Shown here one piece after another: positions 1-7,661 of a stretch of 22,341 bases of DNA. Each line of letters starts with the position of its first letter. Position 1 is the stretch's first letter. The notes below the pieces were generated by a model. The model saw only the letters and a list, made by a program, of their open reading frames with translations, searched no databases and was not told the origin of the DNA. Source of the DNA: an uncultured Muribaculaceae bacterium (GTDB lineage: Bacteria; Bacteroidota; Bacteroidia; Bacteroidales; Muribaculaceae); the NCBI GenBank assembly GCA_910579305.1, contig CAJTTA010000034.1:1-22341 (forward strand). The letters are read 5' to 3'. The position numbers and the translations under genes are program-made.

Positions 1-1
1 C

Positions 2-298
2 TATATCCTTTGGATAGGTCGTAAATTAAATATTCTTATCCCGAACTCGCGTTATAAGGAGGCCGAGGGATGGAGGAATTTCGCCCGCATCGTGCCCATA
101 GGGAGCACGTCGGTGGAAGAGTTGCCGCAGGCCCCGCAGGTGAGCGTGAACGGAGGCGACATAAAGATTTCAGGCGATTATGCGAGTGTCGAAGTGTATG
201 GTATCTCAGGCTCGCGCATGCCGCTCACGGGTCTTGCTCCGGGTGTCTACATCGTGCGGGTGGACGGCCGCACGCTCAAGGTGATTGCAGGCAGATAA
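2..298 (+). CDS. C-terminal end of a BspA-like leucine-rich-repeat surface protein (partial)
   Basis: The reading frame is open from the left edge to a TAA at 296-298, so only the last 98 residues are visible and the start lies outside the window. The visible part contains an 'NSRYKEAEGWRNFARIV' stretch. In Bacteroidales this is typical of the last BspA-like leucine-rich repeat ('PxGSxxaYkaAeGWkNFkxIv'). After it comes a short tail ending 'ISGSRMPLTGLAPGVYIVRV' and then a basic end. That tail resembles the C-terminal sorting or anchoring modules of Bacteroidetes secreted proteins (Gly-Val-Tyr-Ile-Val-Arg-Val core, terminal Lys/Arg). The protein is therefore probably exported and held at the cell surface; ligand and exact role are unknown. 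A strong terminator follows 16 nt after the stop codon. The frame and sorting-type tail are seen directly; the LRR assignment rests on one repeat-like segment. Confidence 0.7.
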   Translation, partial: YILWIGRKLNILIPNSRYKEAEGWRNFARIVPIGSTSVEELPQAPQVSVNGGDIKISGDYASVEVYGISGSRMPLTGLAPGVYIVRVDGRTLKVIAGR

Positions 299-314
299 AG
301 AGTGAAGGCATGTA

Positions 315-361
315 AAATAAAAATCTCCATCCGGGCAAAGCCTGGACGGAGATTTTTATTT
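315..361. terminator. Bidirectional intrinsic terminator between convergent genes
   Basis: The outer arms (315-328 and 348-361) are perfectly complementary over 14 bp. The stem continues inward through one mismatch to a further 7 bp with one G-U pair and a 3-nt AAA loop. An A-rich left flank and a T-rich right flank provide a U-tract in both directions. It lies 16 nt after the stop of the plus-strand surface protein and 18 nt after the stop of the minus-strand secreted protein, so it probably ends both transcripts. Confidence 0.9.
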
Positions 362-379
362 GGGGATATTGATAGATTA

Positions 380-1858
380 TCAGAAGATTACTTTCTCAGC
401 CTTCTCGCCCTGCACCTTGATGAGGAGCTGGCCCTTGGCGGGGTTGTCTACGCGCTGGCCCTGGAGGTTATACCAGATGGCGGGGGCGTCGCTCACTTCG
501 ATTTCGCTCACGCCTGCAGCCTCGGTGAAAGAGATGGGGAAGATCTGGATGTCATTCTTGAAGACGCTCACGAAGCCGTCAACGTTGTAGGTCTTGTCGC
601 CGGTGGGGAAGATCACGTCTTCGAAGCGGGGAAAGGCGATTATTTCGGCATCCTTTGCGTCAATGAGGGTATAGGAGGTTTTGTCGTCGACTGTGGTGGC
701 CACAACCTTCACGGAGTTGAGGCGGATGAACTTGTTGGCGTCTGCCGCAGTCACATCCTCAATATCCATTGTGACGGGGGCGGGAGCCTCGACCTTGGAG
801 ACGGGTGCAGCGAAGGAAGCGGCGTCCACGTTCATTTCGGTGAGGTTGTTATAGACGGTCATCTTGCCTGCGAAGCCGGAGATCACGTCGCCGGGGGCAT
901 AGGTCTGCTCGATGGCGCCGTATGCCAGGAGGACGTCGCTCTCGTCCTGGAGGAAGAGATATTTGCCGTTCTGATAGGCCACGGTGGCGTTGCCGGCATA
1001 TTTCACGGTAGCCTCTCTGTCCTCTAGACCGGCTGCGATCAGCTCGGCCAGAGTGTTGTAGGCCACTTCGAGAGTGTAGGTTGCAGAAGCCACTGCAGAG
1101 TTGCGCTTGCCCTCCTCTACGGCGATGGCCTTCACGGTAGTGGTGGCGGAGATCACGATGGGAGCTTCATAGAGAGTGCTCTCCTCTGTGGGGTTGGTGC
1201 CGTCGAGAGTGTAGTAGATCTTGGCGCCTTCGGCAGCGGTGAGGGTCACGGCCTGCTGGCCTGTGAAGCCGCATGATTCGGGAGTGAAGACGGGAGCCTC
1301 GGCGGCGGGAGCCACAGAGCCGGAGGTGGTGAAGGTGATCTCCAGGCTCTTCACGCGGTAGGTGCCTGCGAAGGTGAAGCTGACGGACTGATCCTCGCCT
1401 GCCCAGGAGAAGTTGCTTGCAGTTGCGCTTGCCACATCGAGAGTGCCGGTGCTCACTGTGCACTCGTTGAGCTTTTTGGCGTTGGAGCCCTTGAAGCTGA
1501 TGGCCGAGATGGTGTAGCCGTCGGGAGCGGAGAGAGTCATGGTGGTGCCTGCGTAGGCACGGATGGTGTTCTCCTTGGTCTCCTTGGTGCTCATGGTGAA
1601 GTAGTAGGCGGGAGCGGAGTTTGTATTGGAGTTGGTTGTGGTGAACGCGAAAGTGAAGTCGCCAAGCTTCAGGCTCTGGAGAGGCTGGAACTTGCGGGCT
1701 TCGCCGGGGTCCTTTTCGGAAGTTGTGCCTGCGGGGCGCTCAGGCACTTCGGTGCCCTGGATGTCGATTGCATCATTCACGTCGAGAGTCGCAGTCTCGG
1801 CGAGAGCGGCGGGAGCAATGAGAAGCGCTCCGGCCATGGAAAGTAAAAGTTTCTTCAT
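380..1858 (-). CDS. Secreted multidomain protein with chitobiase/hexosaminidase C-terminal-like and OB-fold-like domains
   Basis: A 492-residue secreted protein of unknown function. I chose the start at 1858 because it gives a clear signal peptide (MKKLLLSMAGALLIAPAALA, residues 1-20); an upstream in-frame ATG at 1978 would add 40 hydrophilic residues and run into the next gene. Residues about 60-178 are a beta-rich region of the kind found in Bacteroidetes adhesin-like proteins. Residues about 188-263 match the CHB_HEX_C_1 pattern ('PVFTPESCGFTGQQAVTLTA...IYYTLDGTNPT...'). Residues about 268-445 look like an OB-fold/DUF5689-like module ('YLFLQDESDVLLAYG', 'APGDVISGFAGKMTVYNNLTEM'). The end (about 458-492, 'IWYNLQGQRVDNPAKGQ') is the short C-terminal domain common in Bacteroidales exported proteins. 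No catalytic residues are recognised, so a binding or structural role at the cell surface is an inference. No clear promoter was found in the 106 bp upstream. Confidence 0.85.
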   Translation of the reverse strand: MKKLLLSMAGALLIAPAALAETATLDVNDAIDIQGTEVPERPAGTTSEKDPGEARKFQPLQSLKLGDFTFAFTTTNSNTNSAPAYYFTMSTKETKENTIRAYAGTTMTLSAPDGYTISAISFKGSNAKKLNECTVSTGTLDVASATASNFSWAGEDQSVSFTFAGTYRVKSLEITFTTSGSVAPAAEAPVFTPESCGFTGQQAVTLTAAEGAKIYYTLDGTNPTEESTLYEAPIVISATTTVKAIAVEEGKRNSAVASATYTLEVAYNTLAELIAAGLEDREATVKYAGNATVAYQNGKYLFLQDESDVLLAYGAIEQTYAPGDVISGFAGKMTVYNNLTEMNVDAASFAAPVSKVEAPAPVTMDIEDVTAADANKFIRLNSVKVVATTVDDKTSYTLIDAKDAEIIAFPRFEDVIFPTGDKTYNVDGFVSVFKNDIQIFPISFTEAAGVSEIEVSDAPAIWYNLQGQRVDNPAKGQLLIKVQGEKAEKVIF

Positions 1859-1964
1859 AGAATAGTTATTTTGTGAATAAAAGATGGTTTCGCTTAATGA
1901 TTGCAAGGCACTCTGCACGGGGCAGGCTGTGACATCGCCTCCGCGCATAGTGCCCCATTCTTGC

Positions 1965-3164
1965 TTAGTCCAATTCAAGGTCGCCGCCGGTTATGACGTG
2001 CCAGGGCAGGCCATTTTCGGCGAGAGTCTCGAGGAATGGATCGGGATCGAATTCCTCCACATTGTGCACTCCGGGCATCACCCACTTGCCGGTGAGGAAC
2101 ATCATTGCTCCCACCATGGCGGGCACGCCGGTGGTGTAGCTCACTGCCTGAGCGCCGGTCTCCTTGTAGGCGGCCTCGTGCGAGCAGTTGTTGTAGATGT
2201 AATAGGTGGATGGCTTTCCCTCCTTGTCAAGGCCGGAGATGCGGCATCCTATGGAAGTCTCGCCCGTGTAGTTCTCTCCGAGAGAACCGGGGTCGGGGAG
2301 CACGGCCTTGAGGAACTGGATGGGTATTATCTCCTGGCCGTTGTACATCACGGGATCTATGCGTGCCATGCCTATGTCCTGGATGCAGCGCAGATGGGTG
2401 AGATACTCCTGGCCGAAAGTCATCCAGAAGCGGGCGCGCCTTATGGAGGGGAAGTTGAGCACGAGGCTCTCCAGCTCCTCATGATAGAGCAGATAGCTCT
2501 CCCGCTCCCCTATGCCGGGGTAAGTGAGCGGGCGGTGTATTTCAAGATTTTCGGTCTCCACCCATTTCCCGTCTTGCCAGTAGCGGCCTTTCTGAGTTAT
2601 CTCGCGTATGTTGATTTCGGGGTTGAAATTGGTGGCGAAGGCCTTGCCGTGATTGCCGGCGTTGCAGTCTACAATGTCGAGATACTGCATTTCGGAGAAG
2701 TGGTGCCTGGCAGCGTAAGCCACGAAGATTGCTGAGACGCCGGGGTCGAAGCCACAGCCGAGAATGGCAGTGAGTCCGGCCTTCTCAAAGCGTTCGCGGT
2801 AGGCCCATTGCCAGGAATATTCGAAGTGGGCCTCATCCTTAGGCTCATAGTTGGCAGTGTCGAGATAGTTTACCCCACACTCAAGGCAAGCGTCCATAAT
2901 TGTGAGATCCTGATAGGGGAGGGCGACGTTGATGCAGAGCTCGGGCTTGTGGCGGCGGAAGAGCTCGCATAGCTGAGGCACGGAGTCGGCGTCCACCTGG
3001 TCGGTGACAATGTTGCTTGCTCCGATTTTCTCGGCAAGCGCGTCGCACTTGCTCTTAGTGCGGGATGCTATCACTATTTCGGAGAAGACTTCGGGATGCT
3101 GGGCGCATTTGTGGGCTACGACAGTGCCCACACCGCCGGCTCCGATGATGATTACTTTTGCCAT
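1965..3164 (-). CDS. Carboxynorspermidine dehydrogenase (saccharopine dehydrogenase family)
   Basis: A 399-residue protein that begins with an NAD(P)-binding Rossmann motif (VIIIGAGGVGTVVAHKCA; glycines at residues 8, 10, 11 and 13). It carries signatures of the saccharopine dehydrogenase/carboxynorspermidine synthase branch: 'INVALPYQDLTIMDACLECG', 'YLDTANYEPKDEAHFEYSWQ', 'LGCGFDPGVSAIFVAYA', 'DCNAGNHGKAFATNFNPEINIREITQ'. In this family the enzyme joins aspartate semialdehyde to a diamine (putrescine or diaminopropane) using NADPH, giving a carboxy-polyamine that NspC then decarboxylates; this route makes spermidine in many Bacteroidetes. The length is normal for the family. NspC is not in this window. 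The gene starts 48 nt after the U32-family gene on the same strand and could share its transcript; a weak TAAATTTA box near the start could also serve. A lysine-pathway saccharopine dehydrogenase is the alternative, but the signature fits the polyamine branch better. Confidence 0.88.
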   Translation of the reverse strand: MAKVIIIGAGGVGTVVAHKCAQHPEVFSEIVIASRTKSKCDALAEKIGASNIVTDQVDADSVPQLCELFRRHKPELCINVALPYQDLTIMDACLECGVNYLDTANYEPKDEAHFEYSWQWAYRERFEKAGLTAILGCGFDPGVSAIFVAYAARHHFSEMQYLDIVDCNAGNHGKAFATNFNPEINIREITQKGRYWQDGKWVETENLEIHRPLTYPGIGERESYLLYHEELESLVLNFPSIRRARFWMTFGQEYLTHLRCIQDIGMARIDPVMYNGQEIIPIQFLKAVLPDPGSLGENYTGETSIGCRISGLDKEGKPSTYYIYNNCSHEAAYKETGAQAVSYTTGVPAMVGAMMFLTGKWVMPGVHNVEEFDPDPFLETLAENGLPWHVITGGDLELD

Positions 3165-3212
3165 GTCTTGACGGTAAATTTATGTGAGTGAGAAGTTTGT
3201 GATTTTTCTGTA

Positions 3213-4472
3213 TTATTTTTCGGCAATGCCGGTCTTGCGCCAGAGGTAGAGCCTGTCGGAGGGTCTTATCTTCTCCGGGACGGGGATGGAGAAGTGCTCT
3301 CCTTTCTCCACCCGCTCCACAGCTTTGAGGTCTACGCGTATCTCGCTCAGGGTGAGGGGAAGAGAGCCGGTGGTGGGGCCTATGACAAGCACCTCATCGC
3401 CCACGCTCAGGGATCCGGCCTCAAGCTTGAACTCCGCCACGCCGAGGCGGGAGAAGTATCTTATGGCCCTTGCGGCGTAGACTTTCACGCGGGTGGCCGA
3501 GGAGCCGTATTTCGCGCTCCACTCGCCGGCGTTGTGCCCCTGGTAGTATCCGTCCCAGAAGCCGCGGTTGAACACCATGCGCAGCCTCTGCTCGAGCGGT
3601 GCGAGCATTTCCTGAGAGAATTCGCCGGCGGCTATGGCGTCGAGCGCCCGGGAGTAGGCCGTGACCACCTCATGCACATATTCCGGGCCGCGCGCGCGGC
3701 CCTCGATCTTGAATACCGTGACGCCTGCCTGCACCATGCGGTCGAGGAAGGAGATGGTTTTGAGGTCTTTGGGCGACATGATGTACTTGTTGTCCACCAC
3801 GAGTTCCTGTCCCGTCTCATTGTCGGTGAGGCGGTAGGAGCGGCGGCATATCTGGGTGCATGCGCCCCGGTTGGCGCTTGATCCGAGCTGATGCAGACTC
3901 ATGTAGCACTTGCCGGATACCGCCATGCAGAGTGCTCCGTGGCAGAACATCTCAATTCTTACGGGCTTGCCCGAGGGGCCGCATATGCCTCTGCGTCGTA
4001 TCTCGGAGCTTATGAATGCCACCTGCTCCAGGGAGAGCTCGCGGGCCAGTACCATCACGTCGGCCCATTGCGCGTAGTGCTCCACTGCCTCCACATTCGT
4101 TATGTTCACCTGGGTGGAGATGTGCACTTCCTGGCCTATGGAGCGGGCATGGAGTATCGCTGCCATGTCGGAGGCTATCACTGCCGAGATGCCCGAGGCC
4201 TTGGCCGTGTCTATGATCTCGCGCATCACCGGGAGGTCATCGTCGTAGAGCACGGTGTTGACCGTGAGATACGTCTTCACTCCTCTCTCCGTGCATGTGG
4301 CGGCTATTTCGCGCAGATCGGCCAGGGAGAAGTTGGCGCTTGAGCGTGAACGCATGTTGAGTCCCTGCACGCCGAAGTATACGGCGTCGGCACCGGCCTT
4401 CAGGGCCGCTGCAAGAGATTCGCGGCTGCCCACGGGCGCCATCAACTCAAAGTCGCTGCGATTCATAAGCAT
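3213..4472 (-). CDS. U32-family 'peptidase', TrhP/YegQ-like tRNA hydroxylation protein
   Basis: A 419-residue U32-family protein. The family signature lies at residues 174-192 (E174, then FCHGALC, then SGKCYMS). Four cysteines, C182, C189, C205 and C209 (spacing ALC / GKC / GAC / QIC), match those that hold the iron-sulphur cluster in YegQ/TrhP. Despite the peptidase name, characterised relatives (TrhP, RlhA) hydroxylate RNA; TrhP makes 5-hydroxyuridine at tRNA position 34 using a prephenate-derived cofactor step. The length (about 420) fits TrhP/YegQ rather than the longer RlhA/YdcP. The N-terminal TIM-barrel-like half begins 'FELMAPVGSRESLAAALKAGADAVYFG'. A second in-frame ATG at 4466 is equally plausible as the start, since neither has a Shine-Dalgarno sequence. 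A TATATTTG box lies about 21 nt upstream. Substrate specificity is an inference; family membership is secure. Confidence 0.88.
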   Translation of the reverse strand: MLMNRSDFELMAPVGSRESLAAALKAGADAVYFGVQGLNMRSRSSANFSLADLREIAATCTERGVKTYLTVNTVLYDDDLPVMREIIDTAKASGISAVIASDMAAILHARSIGQEVHISTQVNITNVEAVEHYAQWADVMVLARELSLEQVAFISSEIRRRGICGPSGKPVRIEMFCHGALCMAVSGKCYMSLHQLGSSANRGACTQICRRSYRLTDNETGQELVVDNKYIMSPKDLKTISFLDRMVQAGVTVFKIEGRARGPEYVHEVVTAYSRALDAIAAGEFSQEMLAPLEQRLRMVFNRGFWDGYYQGHNAGEWSAKYGSSATRVKVYAARAIRYFSRLGVAEFKLEAGSLSVGDEVLVIGPTTGSLPLTLSEIRVDLKAVERVEKGEHFSIPVPEKIRPSDRLYLWRKTGIAEK

Positions 4473-4492
4473 TTATACTCTGTATTAGCTTG

Positions 4493-4500
4493 CAAATATA
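4493..4500 (-). promoter_or_regulatory. Probable -7 box for the U32-family gene
   Basis: Read on the minus strand this is TATATTTG, an exact match to the Bacteroidetes -7 consensus TAnnTTTG, placed 20 nt before the ATG at 4472. No TTTG is found at the expected -33 distance, so the call rests on one box only. Confidence 0.5.
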
Positions 4501-4524
4501 CCACTTTTTTTCAAGATATGGGCC

Positions 4525-4555
4525 GATAGGTGTGAAAAAAGTGTTCGCACCTATC
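4525..4555. repeat. 12-bp inverted repeat upstream of the U32-gene promoter
   Basis: Arms at 4525-4536 (GATAGGTGTGAA) and 4544-4555 (TTCGCACCTATC) pair over 12 positions with a single G-T pair, leaving a 7-nt loop. It lies 24 nt upstream of the -7 box. No T-run follows on either strand outside the stem, so it does not look like a standard terminator. It could be an operator or the 3' hairpin of the upstream acyltransferase transcript. Confidence 0.55.
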
Positions 4556-4590
4556 CCGGTGGGAAGCCGGAGAAAAGGGGCTTTAGCGTG

Positions 4591-4615
4591 TAATGCATTA
4601 ATATATAATGTATTA
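4591..4615. repeat. AT-rich imperfect palindrome after the acyltransferase gene
   Basis: A 25-bp AT-rich near-palindrome made of two related 10-mers, TAATGCATTA (itself a perfect palindrome, 4591-4600) and TAATGTATTA (4606-4615), around a TA-alternating centre. It lies 26 nt past the stop of the lpxL-like gene in the 169-bp gap before the U32 gene. Its function is not evident. Confidence 0.45.
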
Positions 4616-4641
4616 CAGCAGTGTGTGATGTGTTGATGCAG

Positions 4642-5547
4642 CTATTTGCGGGGCAGGCGCCAGCGGTTATGGCTCCACAGATAGGCCGGAGGGCAGGAAC
4701 GTATCTGCTGCTCAAGACAGGCCGCATACATCGCCGTGAGGCGTCCCGGCTCAAGAGAGCGGGGAGAGGTGGTGAGAAGGCGTATATCCGACATGTAGCG
4801 GCCTCGCGAGAGCACCCTCGTGTCGAATATCATCACTACGGCGTCGAGCTTTGCGGCCAGTTCCTCGGTGCCCCCTATGAAGGGTGTGTCGCCCCCCATG
4901 AAGGGCACTGTGTAGACCTTTCCGGCGTGCGACGGCTTCTGGTCGGAGAGAAAGCCGGTGATGAAGCGTGTGCCCTCGTGTCGCCATGATATAAGCTGGC
5001 GCAAGACTCTCTTCATGGGTATCGACACATTGTAGCGGGAGCGCAGTGTGAGGAACCATCGGTTGAACCAGGGTTGCCGCAGAGGCCTGTAGACATGGCT
5101 GAACTTCGCCGTGGCCGACTCCCGGCACCACAGCCCCATGGAGGTGATCCACTCCCAGTTGCCGAAGTGTGATGTATAGATGATTATGTCTCGCCCCGAA
5201 GCCAGGGTGCTGTCGATGAGTTCGGTGTTCTCGAATGTCATGTGCCTCTTGAGCTTGCGCGCGCTCATGGTGCGGAATTTCAGGGTCTCCACGAAGTAGT
5301 CGGTGAGATGGCGGTAGAAGCGGTGCTCTATGCCCCGTCTTTCGCTCTCGCTCTTCTCGGGAAAACAGAGGGCGAGGTTGGCACGTATCAGAGTCCGCCT
5401 GTAGCGCACCATGTCGCGGGCCACGAAGGCCAGGCAGTCGCTCAAGAGGTAGAGAAGCCGCAGGGGCAGGTGGCCCAATAGCAGGAGCAGCAGGCCGAGA
5501 GGTGCCATGAGCACCCTCATGGGAGCGGGGACAGGGGCGTCGTTCAT
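4642..5547 (-). CDS. LpxL/HtrB-family lipid A acyltransferase
   Basis: A 301-residue lysophospholipid-acyltransferase-family protein of the LpxL/HtrB type, which transfers secondary acyl chains to lipid A at the inner membrane. The catalytic H-x4-E motif is visible as HFGNWE (H127, E132). Family blocks 'YRPLRQPWFNRWF' (about 153-165) and 'FLSDQKPSHAGKVYTVPFMG' (about 199-218) follow. A hydrophobic N-terminal segment (about residues 12-42) fits membrane attachment. The length is close to the usual 290-310. Its start codon overlaps the mtaB stop by 4 nt (ATGA), so it is translationally coupled as the last gene of the five-gene minus-strand operon. Bacteroidales lipid A is often penta- or tetra-acylated; which position this enzyme acylates cannot be told from sequence alone. 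Confidence 0.9.
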   Translation of the reverse strand: MNDAPVPAPMRVLMAPLGLLLLLLGHLPLRLLYLLSDCLAFVARDMVRYRRTLIRANLALCFPEKSESERRGIEHRFYRHLTDYFVETLKFRTMSARKLKRHMTFENTELIDSTLASGRDIIIYTSHFGNWEWITSMGLWCRESATAKFSHVYRPLRQPWFNRWFLTLRSRYNVSIPMKRVLRQLISWRHEGTRFITGFLSDQKPSHAGKVYTVPFMGGDTPFIGGTEELAAKLDAVVMIFDTRVLSRGRYMSDIRLLTTSPRSLEPGRLTAMYAACLEQQIRSCPPAYLWSHNRWRLPRK

Positions 5548-6863
5548 GGCAGCAGGATTTCTCCGCCGAGGCAGCCGGCGTCTACGGGCTGGCCGAGCCT
5601 CACGGGCGTCACGGTGTTGATGAGAGAGGCGCGGAACGGGGCTTCCACGCGCAGATAATTGTCGGTGAATCCGTGCATGACGGAGCTGTCGTCATGCGGC
5701 TGTTCCCACAGCACGGGGCGCACTGTGCCCGAGGCGGCACGCATGAAGGAATCGTATTTTTTCTCGCTCACTTCTATCAGGCGGCTCACCCTGCGGTGCT
5801 TCTCCTCATTGCTCACGGCCCCTTCAAGACCGAGGGCGCGGGTGCCGGGCCGCTCGCTGTAGGGGAACACATGCAGCTGCTGCACCGGCAGGGAGGCCGC
5901 GAAGGCAAGGCTCTTCTCCCACTCCTGCGGAGTCTCGCCGCGGGCGCCGGCTATGATGTCTACCCCGATGAAGGCATGAGGCATGAGCGAGCGGATGCTC
6001 TCCATGCAGGAGGCGAAGAAAGCCGTGTCGTAGCGGCGGCGCATGAGCCTGAGCACGGCATCGCTTCCGCTCTGCAACGGCACATGGAAGTGGGGCATGA
6101 AGGCGCGGGAGGATGCCACGTATTCCATGATGGAGGGGGTGAGAAGGTTAGGCTCTATGGAGGAGATGCGATAGCGTTCCACTCCCTCGACCTCATCAAG
6201 GGCCTTGATGAGGTCGAGGAACGTCTCTCCGCGCTCTCGGCCGAACTCGCCCACGTTTACTCCGGTGAGCACTATTTCTCTGGCGCCGGCTGCCGCAGCC
6301 TGCCGTGCCTGCGAGACGCAATCGGCCACGGTGGCGGAGCGGGAACGTCCGCGGGCCATGGGTATGGTGCAGTAGGAGCACCAGTAGTCGCATCCGTCCT
6401 GCACCTTGAGCCAGAAGCGGGTGCGCTCGCCTCGTCCGCATGCGGGCACGAATGTGCGTATGCTCTTGAAGTCGTCCACCTGCACGGCGCCCTGCTCCTC
6501 GCCGGCCATCATCTTCTCGATGAACGAGGCCATCTCGGCCTTCTGAGCCTGTCCGAGCACGAGGCTCACTCCGGGCAGCTCCGCCACCTCGGCGGGCTTG
6601 AGCTGGGCGTAGCATCCCGTGACCACTATGCGGGCGCCGGGATGACGGCGGTGGAGCATGCGTATGAGCTGACGCCCTTTCTTGTCGGCCGCCTCTGTGA
6701 CGGAGCAGGTGTTCACGAGACACAAGTCCGGTTCCTCGCCCGCTTGTGTGCGCACCCAGCCCTTGTCGGTCAGCATGCGTGCAAATGTGGAGGATTCGGC
6801 GAAATTGAGTTTGCAGCCAAGAGTGTGGAACGACACCCGGTGCTGGAGTGTGCAGGGATTCAT
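5544..6863 (-). CDS. mtaB: tRNA (t6A37) C2-methylthiotransferase MtaB
   Basis: A 439-residue radical-SAM methylthiotransferase. It converts t6A37 to ms2t6A37 in ANN-decoding tRNAs. The N-terminal UPF0004 domain opens with 'VSFHTLGCKLNFAESS' and holds the auxiliary-cluster cysteines C17, C53 (NTCSVT) and C84 (TGCYAQ). The radical-SAM CxxxCxxC motif is C158, C162 and C165. A TRAM-like C-terminal region includes 'VMHGFTDNYLRVEAP'. The 'HTLGCKxN' opening and the sequence after the SAM cysteines fit MtaB better than MiaB or RimO. I chose the ATG at 6863, which starts just before the conserved core and 16 nt after birA; an ATG at 6905 would overlap birA by 26 nt. The gene is in a run with tsaE, whose product helps make t6A, the MtaB substrate. 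Confidence 0.93.
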   Translation of the reverse strand: MNPCTLQHRVSFHTLGCKLNFAESSTFARMLTDKGWVRTQAGEEPDLCLVNTCSVTEAADKKGRQLIRMLHRRHPGARIVVTGCYAQLKPAEVAELPGVSLVLGQAQKAEMASFIEKMMAGEEQGAVQVDDFKSIRTFVPACGRGERTRFWLKVQDGCDYWCSYCTIPMARGRSRSATVADCVSQARQAAAAGAREIVLTGVNVGEFGRERGETFLDLIKALDEVEGVERYRISSIEPNLLTPSIMEYVASSRAFMPHFHVPLQSGSDAVLRLMRRRYDTAFFASCMESIRSLMPHAFIGVDIIAGARGETPQEWEKSLAFAASLPVQQLHVFPYSERPGTRALGLEGAVSNEEKHRRVSRLIEVSEKKYDSFMRAASGTVRPVLWEQPHDDSSVMHGFTDNYLRVEAPFRASLINTVTPVRLGQPVDAGCLGGEILLP

Positions 6864-6879
6864 AGAGTTACGATTAGAG

Positions 6880-7632
6880 TCAGAATGCCACTTCCTTGAA
6901 GGCATAGCGGCGAAGTTCGGAGTCGGCAGTGCGGAGCACCATGTGGCCCAGCGGCTCTATGGCATAGATCGAGGCTTCAAACCGGGTGCCTGTGGCCATG
7001 TCTGTCCAGGTGTGCATCTTGCCGTCGCCCCTCCATAGCAGTTTCATGTATCTGTCATGCAGCTGTGTCTCAAATTCCGGATCGCTCCAGAGCCTCTTCA
7101 CCGATAGCTCTATGGCAGCGGCCAGCTCGCGGAGCAATAGCGAAAGGTCATGGTCTTTGCCGGTTATATTCTTGAGACTCACAGGATTGGGCGCGTCGGA
7201 GAGGAAGCGCGTCTGATTTATGTTAACGCCGGCACCTATTATGGTGTGGCGTATCATGCTTCCCTCAAGAGAATGCGAGATGAGGATTCCGCATATTTTG
7301 CCCACGCGGCCCGAGGCAGGGTCGAGGGCATATATGTCGTTGGGCCATTTCACTAAGCATTTCACACCCGACAGCCGGCAGAGAGTCTCAGCTATAGCCA
7401 CAGCCACAGCTTCGCTTATGAGAAACTGGCGGCGCGCCGGCCATGAGTCGGGGCGCATTATGGCTGTGAAGGTGAGATTCATGCCGGGTTCGCTCTCCCA
7501 GCAGTTGCCGCGCTGTCCGCGTCCGGCCGTCTGCGAGGGGGTGTGCACGAGTGTGTCGCTCTCAAGGGAGGCGGCATGGTCGGCCACATATGTGGAGGTG
7601 GAGGGAAGTTCCGGAAATTCTATAAATTTCAT
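6880..7632 (-). CDS. birA: Biotin--[acetyl-CoA-carboxylase] ligase, without DNA-binding domain
   Basis: A 250-residue biotin protein ligase. It activates biotin as biotinyl-AMP and attaches it to the biotin carboxyl carrier protein. The biotin/ATP-binding loop GRGQRGNCW is at residues 37-45, KWPNDI at 95-100, and the conserved lysine-glycine strand 'VGKICGIL' at 110-117. A short C-terminal domain ends the protein. The helix-turn-helix domain of the E. coli bifunctional BirA is absent, so this is a class I ligase with no evident repressor role. It starts 29 nt after tsaE and ends 16 nt before mtaB, inside the same likely operon. Confidence 0.95.
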   Translation of the reverse strand: MKFIEFPELPSTSTYVADHAASLESDTLVHTPSQTAGRGQRGNCWESEPGMNLTFTAIMRPDSWPARRQFLISEAVAVAIAETLCRLSGVKCLVKWPNDIYALDPASGRVGKICGILISHSLEGSMIRHTIIGAGVNINQTRFLSDAPNPVSLKNITGKDHDLSLLLRELAAAIELSVKRLWSDPEFETQLHDRYMKLLWRGDGKMHTWTDMATGTRFEASIYAIEPLGHMVLRTADSELRRYAFKEVAF

Positions 7633-7661
7633 GACCGTAGAGGGGGCTTGGGTACTGTGTC

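Noticed and set aside
302..1027. Plus-strand open frame of about 241 codons over the secreted protein gene
   Set aside because: Antisense shadow: it starts before the terminator hairpin and runs opposite a gene with a clear signal peptide and domains.
1884..2735. Plus-strand open frame of about 283 codons opposite the carboxynorspermidine dehydrogenase
   Set aside because: Antisense shadow; the minus-strand product is a full-length, motif-complete enzyme.
3213..4472. A secreted collagenase/protease role for the U32 'peptidase'
   Set aside because: There is no signal peptide, and the four cysteines match the iron-sulphur RNA-hydroxylating members of the family.
5673..6899. Long open frame (about 408 codons) antisense to mtaB
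   Set aside because: It is a shadow of the GC-rich mtaB/birA coding strand; its composition (His, Gly and Ala rich) shows no family features, while the minus-strand frame has all MtaB motifs.
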